A stretch of 64,000 bases of DNA, from positions 150,602 to 214,601 of the forward strand of contig NW_005178788.1 of the NCBI RefSeq assembly GCF_000350225.1, in the 5' to 3' direction. Below are positions 20,183-31,129 of this stretch, one piece after another. Source of the stretch: Chondrus crispus (Eukaryota > Rhodophyta > Florideophyceae > Gigartinales > Gigartinaceae). Numbering within the stretch: the stretch's first letter is position 1; every line of letters starts with the position of its first letter. The notes under the pieces were generated by a model. That model ran no database searches, was not told the DNA's origin, and saw nothing but the letters and a program-made list of their open reading frames with translations. Made by a program: the position numbers and the translations under genes.

Positions 20183-21046
20183 AAAGTAGCAGATACAATA
20201 ATTGGCATTGACGGGCGGGCTGTATCATTGCATGCATTTCTGCGATGCTTCTGGAGCCTCTTTCCGGCAACTCTCAAGGCAACTCTCACCTATCGTCATG
20301 CAAGATAGGTTGAGAGTGCGAGGGTGTTCGTGGTGCTCGGCACAGTGCTTGGAGTAGTACTTAAACCCAGCTTCGTATACGCCGTATCATCCCTCTCCTA
20401 CCAACCCCACAATCCACAACATCCAGCAAAACAAAAACTCAGCCTCTCTCCTCTACACACACCAAACACTCTGAAATGGCCTGCAAACTCTTCTCTATCT
20501 TGCTTGTCGCCCTCCTGGCTCTCATGTTTGCCCAAACAGCAACGGCTGACGGTTGCCCGTGTGTGTGCTCCACCGACGTTACAGGCACTCTGAACTCGTG
20601 CGCGGCAAGTCCCGGTTGCCGTGCCTTTGCCTGTGAGCTTGGTGGTCAAAGTGGGGCATGCTGCTGCTTCTAACTTAAGACGAGTATAATTGGCATAGGA
20701 TCGCTCCATGCGGGGACGTTATGTTTTCTACCACTTCCGAAAACCGGACGACCAAGTCGAGAAATCGCCAAGCAAGAGGAGCCGTCATGGATAGTGTTGG
20801 TTGGGATCTTATTTGATCGCCGACCATGTACGTTTCATGCATAGGATCCCTGAAACATTCCCTGCAATTAAACCAGAATACCACCTGACTTGTAGTTCTC
20901 ATTCATCGCTCTTGTTTCGCCTTTATTCAATTTTCAAATCCATCTTTGCTTCTCTGCATTCCCATCCATACTGAACTTCAACAGCGAACAAGGTACAGTA
21001 CTTGTAAATCGCGAGGACATGACGGCTGAACACATTAAAATATGTA
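20183..21046 (+). repeat. Right arm of the large inverted duplication
   Basis: Reverse-complement partner of 18323-19188. The few mismatches (for example GACGAGAATG against GATGGGAATG near the outer end) lie outside the coding sequence. Confidence 0.93.
20476..20673 (+). CDS. Secreted cysteine-rich peptide, copy 2
   Basis: ATG at 20476. The 65-residue product is identical to copy 1 at 18697-18894, including the Ala-rich signal peptide and all nine mature cysteines. The promoter region (AGTAGTACTTAAACCC at about 20353, possible TATA variant), a pyrimidine-rich leader and the TAA stop are also the same. Identity in both coding and flanking DNA means either a very recent duplication or ongoing gene conversion between the arms, so identity alone does not show selection. 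Confidence 0.72.
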   Translation: MACKLFSILLVALLALMFAQTATADGCPCVCSTDVTGTLNSCAASPGCRAFACELGGQSGACCCF

Positions 21047-22302
21047 AAAGGGCTGCGCTGCCCCGACAACAACCAACAGCAACCCACCGGAGGCCGTCCC
21101 GCGGGAGCAAGGCGCCCCATCATATCTGCCACCACTTCCCTACGCTCCTGCATGAACTCCCCTTCCCACCAGCCGTCTCTACATACACAATCCCTTGATG
21201 AGCATAAATTGTGCTTCATTCGCGAGGGAGATATCCTCATCGCGGAAACCCCCTCCATCAGCGACGCGATCACCGCTTCTCCTTAAATTTTTGATTGCGA
21301 GTGGCAGCCTCAAGCCTCGCCCTCTTGTTTATCGCTCTGATGAGGGATAGCTCTCCAACTTTGAATTTTTTATCCGCTGATCTGACCTACTCTCGCTTCA
21401 CTTCTACGTGATGTATGCATTTTGCTACGAGATTAAACAAACGGCGAAGATACAATTGTATTTCGACAGACAGAAGGGATCGTTGGAACTGTATAAAAAG
21501 ATGAGAACGCGGAGAAACGCTGAAGAGCTGTCAGGAGAATGGATGACCTGGATATTCAATACTTTCTGGTCGGGAAACCCAAGGGAAGGAATGGGGGAGT
21601 CGAGTTTGAAGTGAAAGTAGTAACCAAGTTGCATGTGGATAGGAATTTTATGATCAGGGTGTCAAGTACTGCAGGGGAAGCAGAGGCGTTGGTGGGGGAT
21701 CTGCACGAGAAGTTGAATGATTCCGGTGAGAGAAATAAGAAAATGAGACGTGCGGAAAGGGAAGGAGCTTTGTCGTCTGCGTTGTCAACGACAGCAACGC
21801 TCCAGAGGCTATGCTTTGGAATCGCATCAACCAAGAGCGAGAGAACGGAGCACGTGTAGTAGTGTGATAACTCCGTTACCCCTGTGCTCCTTTTTTGTGA
21901 CGGCTATTTTTTGTCCCAGTCGGGTTATTTTCCTCCTGCTTCGGTCTTGTTGAGCGCTGCGTCCCGAGAGTAGGACGCTCTAAGGTATCGAGGCTGTCGG
22001 TAAAAGTGTTGATTGCGCCAGATCCCTTTACGGGATTGCTCTCAGGAGCAGCGCTGCGTAGAACGTCTGAGTTCCTCGCACTGGCGAGGAGAACCAAGTT
22101 GCAAACAAAACAACTTTATTGGTGATACTCTGATAGTGTTCTGCCTCTCCTCCGCGTACTCCATCCTTCTCTCTTCTCCATCTTATCAAACCTTGTCTAC
22201 CCCCGTCGGTCGCTTCACGACGGTTGAAATTAAAAGAAGACCCTTGACCTTTCGTTCGAGCAATTGCAAGTTGAGGACTTGCACTATGTTGGCCGGACTG
22301 CG
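21047..22302. other. Intergenic, no supported gene
   Basis: A 106-codon frame at 21539-21859 (plus; starts MDDLDIQYFLVGKPKG) looks moderately protein-like, with a charged C-terminal half, but has no recognisable domain and is left uncalled. Nothing else was seen. Confidence 0.4.
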
Positions 22303-22789
22303 GGCCATTACATTCATCGTGATTGGCAATCAGGCAATCACGTAATCACGTCAATAAATGGTGCCTGCTCCCTTGTGGTTGGTTGTTTATATTACGTTTC
22401 CTAAAAAATGGTCATGCTCATTAAAGAAATAAACAATCGACTTAAAATTAACCTTGTGCTCCAACTTTCAGTAATGCTCCGTGCAATTCTAAAAGATTTA
22501 AACCCCATTCAAATATTCGTACATTTCGAAATGATAATCAACGCGCTGCTTGTGCAACCCAGGGTTGCACATGTGGGAAAGCCAGAAAGCAGGATCTACC
22601 CTTGTGTGACACGTGTTTGGGACCAGTGTAAGTAATTGGAAGTTTAAGTTGGTAATTGTAGACCGCGCGCAAAAAGAGTATAAATGCGGTGGTTTTCGGT
22701 CGTCCTGTACGGCCGAGGACAGACACATCACAAAAAAACACACACGGGTAAGACACGGGACGACGTACCCTGTTTTCGCCCCAACATAG

Positions 22790-25700
22790 TACTCTTGTGG
22801 AGGGCCGACGCCAACAGTCAGGCGGGTCCTGCTTCCCTGTTGTTCGATAGTAAGCACGAGGTGGATGTCGCCAAGTTCTTCTTTGTCTACGAAAACTTCG
22901 TAATGAAAGGCAAGTCCGACGAAGACAAAGCCAGAGAGCTACTGTGCTACCTGCAAGGGGAGGCTTTCGAGTACTACTATGAAACGTACAGCCAAGACGG
23001 TGGACTGAACAAGGCGGCCAGCGACTACCAAGCCGTCAAGAAGGCATTGCTCGACCGTTTCGAATCAGTCCCTGAACCGGAAGAAAACATCAGGCTCGCA
23101 GTCGCGACTAGGTTGGACGGCAACGACGTGCTCTCGTCGTTAAACGCGATGGATCGCCGCTTCGATAAAGCAGCTTTCAACCCCGAAGCCAAGTTCGGAC
23201 TACTCCGGAACGCGGTCATGGAGCACACCGGCGTGTCACAGTTCGTCTTGTATAGGGCCTCTATCTCGTACGGGGAGCTCAAGAAGGCCGTTAAGGACTT
23301 CGTGTCTGGCCGCAAAGCCTTTATGGCTGCACACAATGCTAGGCAATCTCAGCCTCCGGCGCCTAGGCGCATTCTACAGAGACCGGACACACGCCAGGAG
23401 CCGGACACGATCGAAAAGAAAGTGGACGTGCTAGCAGAACGGCTAGCAGAACTTTCTTTGTTGGTAAAGAAGAATCAGACAGCAGATCAAGGTGGCCAGG
23501 TCCGAACCTGCTCATTCTGCAAGGAACCGGGGCATGGAGCCAGCCGATGACCTTCTAATCCGCGCCGAGACACTCGTTGTTCGGATTGTGGGAAGCTTGG
23601 TCATGAAAAGGAGACGTGTTGGACCAGGCTTAGAACGGCACTGCCGAGGGCAGGAGCCACGACTCAGTCCACAGCACCTGCGACAGAAGGTGCAGGGAAT
23701 GCCCAAGTCACTTATATTGACGAGACGAACGACGGAGAAGTCGTAGCCGTCACTAAGAGAAACGGAGACGAGGAACCTCTTCCCAAGCAGCACAAAACGC
23801 GGGAGGAGGTGTCCATTCCCAGACTTCTGAACCCGTCTGTACCATTCGAGATGCAAAAGAGGGCTCTGCCACTTCAGGCGGAGCCAAGGAGGTCCCACCA
23901 GAGGAAGAAAGCGAAGAAAGTGACCAGAAAAACATCGCTCCAGGAGTATGTGAGGAAGTATAATGTCGTTTCAGAGCTTGCAAACGCATCTTCCGGACTC
24001 ACTTTCGGAAAGCTTGTTCGCGGCGATGCGGAAGTGGCGAAGAAGGAGATAGGCCGCTTGTTTGCGAAACAAAAAGTCCGTGGTCGTGCTTTCGCAGGTC
24101 ACGCCGATACGACGTCTCGAAGGCTGCGGCTGGTAACTGTGAAGGTTTATGGGACGGAGACTCAAGCCCTGTTAGATTCTGGGGGCGTACCGAACATAAT
24201 CTCGCCAATGTTGGCGTCTAAGCTTTTCCTCTCCCCGCAACCGACTGAGAAGCATATCACGGTGGCAGATGGTGCTAATGCGCCCTGTCTGGGATCGCTT
24301 CATCAGATACCAACATCTTTTGGTGAACTTATCGTGAAGTTGGACTTCCTAGTCGTGAAAGGATCGCCGTTCGACCTGATCATAGGGCTTCCGACCCTTG
24401 AGGGACTACAGGCATGCATTGATCTTGGTAAGCAGCATGTGCAGATGACAGTAGGTGAGAATACCACCACACTAGGCCTCAACATGGATGTGGAACACGT
24501 TTCACAGAGTGCAGCCTCAACTGATAGTGAGGATTTCACCTCCGACCCTGAGGCTGTACCTGGCTCGTCTACGACAAGCGACAATGAATTTGTCTTGGGG
24601 ACTCTTGACCAGCCACCATTTGAACCTGATTTGGGACTCACCAAGCTACCGGGTGGAGCCGACGATGAATTGGATAGTCTTCCTGATCTAGTAAAAGAGG
24701 GCCTAAAGCCCGACTCCGAAAACGCGAAAGGAGATGGCAGAGTAGACGAAGAAGGCCCGGAAAGGCTTTACGTAGCCCTTCTCGGGGAGAAATTGCGCCA
24801 CCTGGCTTTCGAGGCCAGGGAGAGCATTTTGAATTCTATCCAGAACTCAGGGATCGTAGCTTGGTCACTCGACGATTTAAGACCGGCAGATGTTCCCGTG
24901 TCTCACTCGTTTGAGCTAGAAGATCCAAGCCCCATTAATCACGCTGCACGTAGGCTTCCGCCACGCCACAATGAAGTGGTACGTCAGGAGCTTCGTAAGA
25001 TGTTGGAGGCGGGAATAATAACCCCCTCCATTTCGCCCTGGTTCTTTCCTATCGTTATCGCATCGAAGAAAGACGGAAACCCCAGGTTCTGTGTAGATTA
25101 CCGCGCCCTCAATCGCAAAATGAAAGCCGATCGTTGGCCCTTGCCAAAGATCGAGGAGATCTTCGATGATTTAAAGGGGAGCTCGGTCTTCACAACGCTT
25201 GACTTGTTCTCGGGGTATTGGCAAGTCCGGATGGCTGAGAACTGCAAAGAGAAGACGACTTTCGTCAGCCGTTTTGGGACGTTTCAGTTCGAGGTGATGC
25301 TGTTCGGTTCAATGAACGCCCCCTCTACATTCCAAAGGATGATGGACCAGCTTTTCCAAAGGCTTAGCTTCGTGAGAGTTTACTTAGACGACGTAGTCGT
25401 CTTCTCGAAGTCCGTTGAAGAGCACACTTCACACTTACGTGAAGTCTGCAAGGTGACTGCTACGAGCGGGCTGAAGCTTAGGATCTCAAAATGCAGCTTC
25501 GCACAGTCCCAAACGCGACCCCGAAAAGGTCAGCGCCATTAAGAGGGAGAAGGAGCCGTCCAATGCGACAGGGCTTCGTCGCTTCCTTGGTCTGGCGGGA
25601 TACTACCGCCGCTTCATTCCTAAGTTCGCCGAGATCTCTGCTCCGTTACATGAGGCCACGTCTACTAAACGGACTTTTAAGTGGACGGCGGAGATGCAGG

Positions 25701-27430
25701 AGGCATTCGAGAAGCTTAAGCTCAAGTTAACTTCCCCGCCAGTGTTGGCGTTTCCGGACTTCGAACAACCTTTTGTCGTGGAGACTGATGCATCCTCGGT
25801 CGCCGTCGGAGCTTTTATGGCCCAACGAAAAGAGGACAGGAAAGTCCACCCCATCCAGTACGCAAGTCGCACGATGACGTCAGCCGAGAGGAAGTATTCC
25901 GCCTGTGAGCGAGAGGCCCTGGCTGTGATCTTCGCTTTGAAGAAGTTCCGAGTTTACCTGCTTTCAACACAGAAGTTCACGCTAATAACAGCTCCAGTAT
26001 GCCTTTAAGAAGAAAGATATTCACGGGAGGTTGGCAAGGTGGATGGACTTCCTAGCAGAATAGGAATTCGAAATTAAGTACCGCTCGGGAGGAAAGAACG
26101 GTGCAGCTGACTTCCTGTCCCGCCTGAAAGCCAAGGGCGAGGATGGAGTCGACTCTGACGACGGGGAAGATCTTGTCTGCAGTGTTTCGGATCCTCTAGA
26201 GGCGCAAATGGAGTGGGAACCCCATCTTATTGACATTTCAAGGCACCTCGGGGGTATTGATATGACGGAAGTGGATGTTCGTCAACGTCGGCTCAACCGC
26301 CGAAGCGCCAAACGTTTCATGGCTTGTAATGGACAACTGTTCCGTAGGACCAACAATGGATTACGCGCTATTCCGCCTATAGGGGCTTGCAGAAGGATCG
26401 TTAGAGCCTTTCACGACGAAATAGGCCATTGGGATCTGCAAACGACGAAGAGATTCGTCTTGGACCGATATTGGTGGCCTGCCGTCCACCGAGACGTGAA
26501 CGACTACGTTCGGAGTTGTGACGGTTGTCAGAAAGCCACACCAATTCCGAAGTACAAGACCACCCTTCGATTTCCCATGAATTCCGTTATTTGATACATA
26601 CTCTATCGATTTTGCGGGACCATTGCCTCGTACGCCCTCTGGAGGGAGGTACATCCTTATTGCCGTGAAGCACCTGACTGGCTCGCCAATTGCGAAGGCC
26701 ACCGTCACCTCGACGGCAGAGGAGGTGCTGAAGTTCGTGAAAGAAGAGATAATCCACTGTTTTGGGTTACCACGTGTCGTTGTCTCGGACAACGCTACAT
26801 GTTTCACAGCGTCGGTCCTGAATACCTTCATGGCACGAAACGGGATTAAGTGGAAGACCGTGCTCGCCTATGCGCCCATGTCGAACGGACGGGCAGAGCG
26901 GATGGTCGGCACATTGAAGAGAGCAGTCCGTAAGATGATTCTCGGTGCCTCGCCTGCAATTGTTGAGTGGGACGATGCTTTACGTCAAGTCCTATACGGA
27001 TACCGTCGCAGGAAGATGGCGGTGGGATTGTCCCCGTTCGAGCTGCTTTATGGGGTGTTGCCCAGGATGGCGCCTGGAGACCAAGAGCCTCTCTTCGGAG
27101 TCTCCGAGATCCGCCACCGGGAAATGGAACTCCTGCAAGCCAGGGCGATGCGGGCAACAAGAATAATCGGGCGCAGAGCTGCAACCACATTAACAGACGG
27201 TCGCGAAGCAACTTTCAATGTGGGCGACGAATGTTGGTCGCAAAAGGGGCTGCCCTCGGGTCCATGCCGAAATGGCCTATAGCCTTGTCGAAGTTCTATG
27301 GCCCATGCCGAGTTTCTCGTGCGCGCCATCCGCGGTACACCCTAGTGTCGCCGCATCAACGCTACTCGAGAAAGGAGATACATGCCAGAAGGCTGGTCCT
27401 CTACAGGAGGCAACCGTTGCACCTTCAGTG
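22790..27430 (+). CDS. E2 gag-pol region (fossil)
   Basis: The parts in order are as follows. Gag lies at about 22,800-23,600, with a zinc knuckle beginning CSFCKEPGHGAS. A DSG-type protease site (ALLDSGGVPN) lies near 24,170. RT has FCVDYRALN and YLDD near 25,385. RNase H (ETDASSVAVGAF) is near 25,780. Integrase has an HHCC region near 26,415-26,530 and the D, D, E core (IDFAGP, VSDNAT, GRAERMVGT) between about 26,600 and 26,910. Each block has a clear equivalent in E1, which supports one lineage. No chromodomain was seen. Several breaks; treated as a fossil. Confidence 0.85.
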
Positions 27431-27669
27431 AGGCAAATGACTAGGGATTTTTACGCTTTGAAGGGAAAGATAATGAAATGCATATGAAGTGCTGAATACT
27501 TGCTACGAGTAGATAGAGAGTGGTTCATGGAGACAATAGGAATCACCAATGACCTCTAATGCTGAATGGAACTTCCCGAACCCCGAATCGCGGCTTTCTT
27601 GTGTGCTCTGCGGCTGCTTGCGCGTCCAATTCTGCTCCGTTTCTTCTTGGAAGGGGTGACGACGAGAAC

Positions 27670-28278
27670 TTAGCGCAGTTCTGAGACGACAACGAAGATC
27701 CCGTCGGCTCCAACGCATGCTTTGACCGCGCCGGCGCAGGGCCAAAGCGGAAACCCCTCCATACAATCAAGTACAATGGAATGTATGGTCGAGACGCAGA
27801 TGCTGTGCATTATGTGGGGCAAGCCTTCTAAAGTCGCGACATAGACACCCGGGTCGAGCCTCAAGAGGAGTCCGAGAGATGGACTACGAAGACCCGACCC
27901 GCGGAGAGCGACTTCATCTTGATTAAGGTGTTTTCCAGCGTCATGGAAATCTCGGATTCGACGCGACGGAGACCCGGTCCTCTCAAAGAGGAGGCTGTTG
28001 CGGACTAAAACATCCCAGTACTTGACGGCAAGGTGCGGAGACCCTAGTAGTTGGAGACCGTTGCAGACGGCGGCGGAGATGCACATGTCACTATTATCTC
28101 GGAACCGCACGGTCCCGTGTGTGGAAACGCGGTAGATCGGAGTCCGAGAATTGACCGCCCTGGAACGACCATGTATCATCTTCAGACTCCTGCTCTTTTG
28201 ATCGGTGCAAAAACGATCAATACTTAAGAAGGCACTAATTCGGTCTCTCCCACCAAAGCTGGAAGAGATCGTCAACAA
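27670..28278 (-). CDS. E2 antisense frame, cysteine-peptidase-like
   Basis: A 202-codon frame on the minus strand. DMCISAAVCNGLQLLG resembles the helix carrying the catalytic cysteine of papain-fold or Ulp1-like peptidases. About 90 residues later GVYVATLEG, HSICVSTIHSIVLDCME and KACVGADG match the antisense frame of E1 block for block. A Cys...His...Asp order with this spacing is what such peptidases show, but the identification is by pattern only. It sits just downstream, on its own strand, of the H3-tail frame. Base composition is like the rest of the element. Confidence 0.5.
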   Translation of the reverse strand: MLTISSSFGGRDRISAFLSIDRFCTDQKSRSLKMIHGRSRAVNSRTPIYRVSTHGTVRFRDNSDMCISAAVCNGLQLLGSPHLAVKYWDVLVRNSLLFERTGSPSRRIRDFHDAGKHLNQDEVALRGSGLRSPSLGLLLRLDPGVYVATLEGLPHIMHSICVSTIHSIVLDCMEGFPLWPCAGAVKACVGADGIFVVVSELR

Positions 28279-28768
28279 TCTTGTGAGTTGTACTATTCCC
28301 GGTTCCAGAAATTGCTAGAGTGTATAGCAAAATACGGTGAGGAATGTTGGTTGCGGCGTCGACGCCATAGTACGTCTTGTCAACGTCGAGATAGATGGAC
28401 TCAATATTCCACTCACCGTCGCCGATAATACAGTACTGATTTGTGTACGACAACGACTCTGTGAGACCAAGACGCCATATCTCTTCGAGAGAGACCTCTT
28501 CATCTGGCTTGCGGTGGAGCAGGGCGGTAATATGATCTCCTAGAAGGCTTTTGAACTCTTGTTCTGTTACGGCGTAACGGCGATGCCCGCTGGCCACCCA
28601 AATATGGAATATGGAGCCCGTCTTGGAAACCTTGGTTACATCTGCTCGAGATGAGAGCTCGAACATTATGTGGTCGCGGCTGGCGAAGCGTGCAGCCTTC
28701 AGAGCGAGCTGCTTCCGCGGACGCTTACCTCCCGTGCTCTTCGCCGCTGTCTGCTTGGTCCTCGCCAT
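28235..28768 (-). CDS. E2 antisense frame with a histone H3 tail at its N-terminus
   Basis: From ATG 28768 on the minus strand the protein begins M-ARTKQTAAKSTGGKRPRKQ then LALKAARFAS. Against histone H3 residues 1-26 only R8 (A), A15 (R) and T22 (L) differ; at 27-28 KS is FA. K4, K9, S10, K14, K18 and K23 are kept. The remaining 145 or so residues are unlike the H3 globular fold and match nothing I recognise; motifs include WRLGLTESLSYTNQYC and VDKTYYGVDAATN. It is therefore not a histone gene but an H3 tail on a foreign body. It lies about 350 bp inside the 3' LTR, antisense to pol, as in E1. Whether it is host-derived cargo or an old element gene is open. Confidence 0.75.
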   Translation of the reverse strand: MARTKQTAAKSTGGKRPRKQLALKAARFASRDHIMFELSSRADVTKVSKTGSIFHIWVASGHRRYAVTEQEFKSLLGDHITALLHRKPDEEVSLEEIWRLGLTESLSYTNQYCIIGDGEWNIESIYLDVDKTYYGVDAATNIPHRILLYTLAISGTGNSTTHKIVDDLFQLWWERPN

Positions 28769-29301
28769 CGTATTACGCTACGAAGGGGGCCAAAGAGGGC
28801 ACACGGGGACTGAAACCCCACCTGCGTACCTCTCGATCTGGCGGGAAACAGAAGGTCTAAGCTACGACGAGGACCACGGAGGCAACGCGGAAGAGCGGCG
28901 AGAGCTAAGCAGCGCAGGAAGCAGGAGGTCGGAAGAGCTAAACCGAGGCTGGGATGGAGCGAGAAATTCGAACGGAGAGCGACAGCAGATACCACAGGAA
29001 GGGAAGGGGGGTCGGAGCCCGAGGTCTGTGTTGATATAGGCTGGAGGGTGAAGAAAAATTAAAATCAAACGCAAAATCTGAGTGGCCGGGGCCCGTGGCC
29101 CTGCCTAAGTGGGGGGTTGTGTGACACGTGGTTGGGACCAGTGTAAGTAATTGGAAGTTTAAGTTAGTAATTGTAGACCGCGCGCAAAAAGAGTATAAAT
29201 GCGGTGGTTTTCGGTCGTCCTGTACGGCCGATGACAGACACATCACAAAAAAACACACACGGGTAAGACACGGGACGACGTACCCCGTTTTCGCCCCAAC
29301 A

Positions 29302-29615
29302 CCTTGGTACTCTCTTTGCCGTGCCATCATTACCTCCTTTGAAACCTTTGCCCATCCAGAGCCGTGGAAATGTGCTTACAGCTATAAGTAGCACACGTTT
29401 GAGAAAGGAAAGATGCAGAACGACGTTAAATTAATGTCGTGATCGCGTGATTGCATGATTGCCAATCACGATGATGCCAATCACGATGAATGGAATGGCC
29501 CTGAATCCTTGTTATGTGAATATCCGCGATAAGTGCATACCATTGCTCGGAACGAGCTCCGGATCGTTGATTACATGCCACATATGAGGTCACATATGAG
29601 GTATTCATGAATAGG
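29302..29615. other. Spacer between E2 and the copia element
   Basis: Contains the right arm of the inverted-repeat element and two ACATATGAGGT words near 29,580-29,600, similar to the palindromic ends of the MITE at 7881. No gene. Confidence 0.4.
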
Positions 29616-30344
29616 TGTGACTGTGCGTGTTGTCCTATGAAACGAATGGTGTGGGACCGGGTGCATCTTCCTCGTAATGATGATTTGCTGTGTGGACTGA
29701 ACTTTCACGTCGTATTGATGATTTACTATTGTTTGTATGAGATTATAACGATTTTTTATGGTCTTATTGTAGTTCCTCGCAATTTGGTTTATGTAAGCGA
29801 ACTGGGTTGGGGTAGTATAAAAGAGTAGGCGTCTAAAGAGCTGGAAAGTTGTTGTAGATCAGATACCCTTTATTCTTCATATGGTCTGCACTACATATAC
29901 TGACGCATTTAGGATTGATCCCAGGAAATTCAAATCTATGCTAACACTGTCAGTGCTAACACTGTCTCTGGACCCAGAAGACAAACGGCAAACTTCAAGC
30001 CTGCCCGTGCTGTCCGTTGGAGATGTTCGCTCGCGTAACAGCTTCTGACTCGACTAGCGAGAAGAAGAGGGGGCCCAACGAAAAAAGCAGATACTCATAA
30101 CACATCAAGGTCAGAAGCTTCCGTCCGTCGGAAGACCTAGATGAGTAAAACACCGTTCGTCGGTGTCACTGTTTTTTTCCAATCACTGTATTTTCCAGCC
30201 TCATTTTTCAGTATTTTTACATTCGCGAATCAAGATGTCTGGGAATTATTCAGAGGGCACGTTCGTGCCGCCAATTATATTTGTCCAATTCGGTGCAAAA
30301 TCAATCAAGAATCAAGTTTCGTTACGTGGAAAAATTGTCACTAA

Positions 30345-30680
30345 GGTTTCTCCAAACCACACCGCCGCTGCGTCGTCGCGCCGCTTCTGCCACACCGCCG
30401 CTGCGCCACCATCACACCGCTTGCGCTTCGCTGCGCCTCTGCTGCCACTCCGCCGCGGCGACTCAATTGCACCGCCACCGCGTCGCCGCGCCTCTGCTGC
30501 CACACCGCCGCCGCGCCTCAACCACGCCGCCACCGCGTCACTGCGCCGCTGCCGTACTATCGCCGCATCGCCGCGGGTCGCCACCACACCGCCGCTGCGC
30601 CATCTCCATATTACCGCCGCACCGCTGCACCGCGCCGCCGCCGCAACTTCACTGCGTCGCCGCCACTCTGCCGGTTTTTT
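30345..30680. repeat. GCC-rich imperfect triplet repeat in the copia leader
   Basis: Dense CGCCGC/CACCGCC/GCGCC words with no fixed period. It produces long Arg/Ala/Pro-rich frames on both strands that are not believed. Confidence 0.75.
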
Positions 30681-31129
30681 GAGACTGAAGGAGTTTTCAT
30701 TGGGAATTGTTGGGATCGGAGACAAATAGAGTGTCGAACACTTTGCTCGAGAGCGGTAGACCCGGGAAACTGGTGACGTGAGCTGGTGACTTGAACCTGG
30801 AGTGCACCTCTCTGGCCGGAGCCCCACCGGTCCTTCGGGCGGATAACGGTTTACGGTCGAAAGACGCGGGTTTTCCGGGCGTGCGAATTGAAGGGGGTGT
30901 CGTGCGCTGAGTGGGTGTTCTCACTCTATTTTGTATCCGACGTCGCAAAAGTTTCCTGCATCCTTCCTCTAACGCAGGATTTGGTAGACAGCTGAAGTCA
31001 TTAATCGTCCCGGACGATCTCCGGGCGCCGAAAGTCGGACTTTGTCTACCTACTGGAGCTATAGGCACCGAAGGTTGGACCCTAACAAGGACATCCGAGG
31101 GTAGAGAACCAGAGAAGATTGAACAAACT

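Larger units (their letters stand above)
22605..29301 (+). mobile_element. Ty3/gypsy LTR retrotransposon E2, broken
   Basis: The LTRs lie at 22605-22786 and 29120-29301 (182 bp each), starting TGTGACACG and ending CGCCCCAACA, with target duplication CCTTG at 22600-22604 and 29302-29306. Four or so differences between the LTRs (about 2%) give a moderate age, older than E1. A sequence like the E1 primer-binding site (GTACTCTTGTGGAGGG) follows the 5' LTR, and a G tract precedes the 3' LTR. Gag, protease, RT, RNase H and integrase are in gypsy order, clearly related to E1 but diverged. It looks broken with several breaks. The 1.7 kb between pol and the 3' LTR carries antisense frames. Confidence 0.9.
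22303..29505. mobile_element. Inverted-repeat element split by Ty3 element E2
   Basis: GGGCCATTACATTCATCGTG plus ATTGGCAATCA at 22303-22335 and the reverse complement of about 29422-29505 form an imperfect inverted pair (CATTC/ATCGTGATTGGCAATCA.GCAATCACG). The right arm has an extra CATCGTGATTGG repeat. Without E2 the unit is about 500 bp. No target duplication was found, so the superfamily is open. Confidence 0.5.

Noticed and set aside
28235-28768. A host histone H3 gene
   Set aside because: Only the tail matches; the globular fold is absent, key residues differ and the frame lies inside an LTR element.
30163-30827. Long frames on both strands in the copia leader
   Set aside because: Produced by the GCC-rich repeat; composition is almost only Arg, Ala, Pro and Ser.
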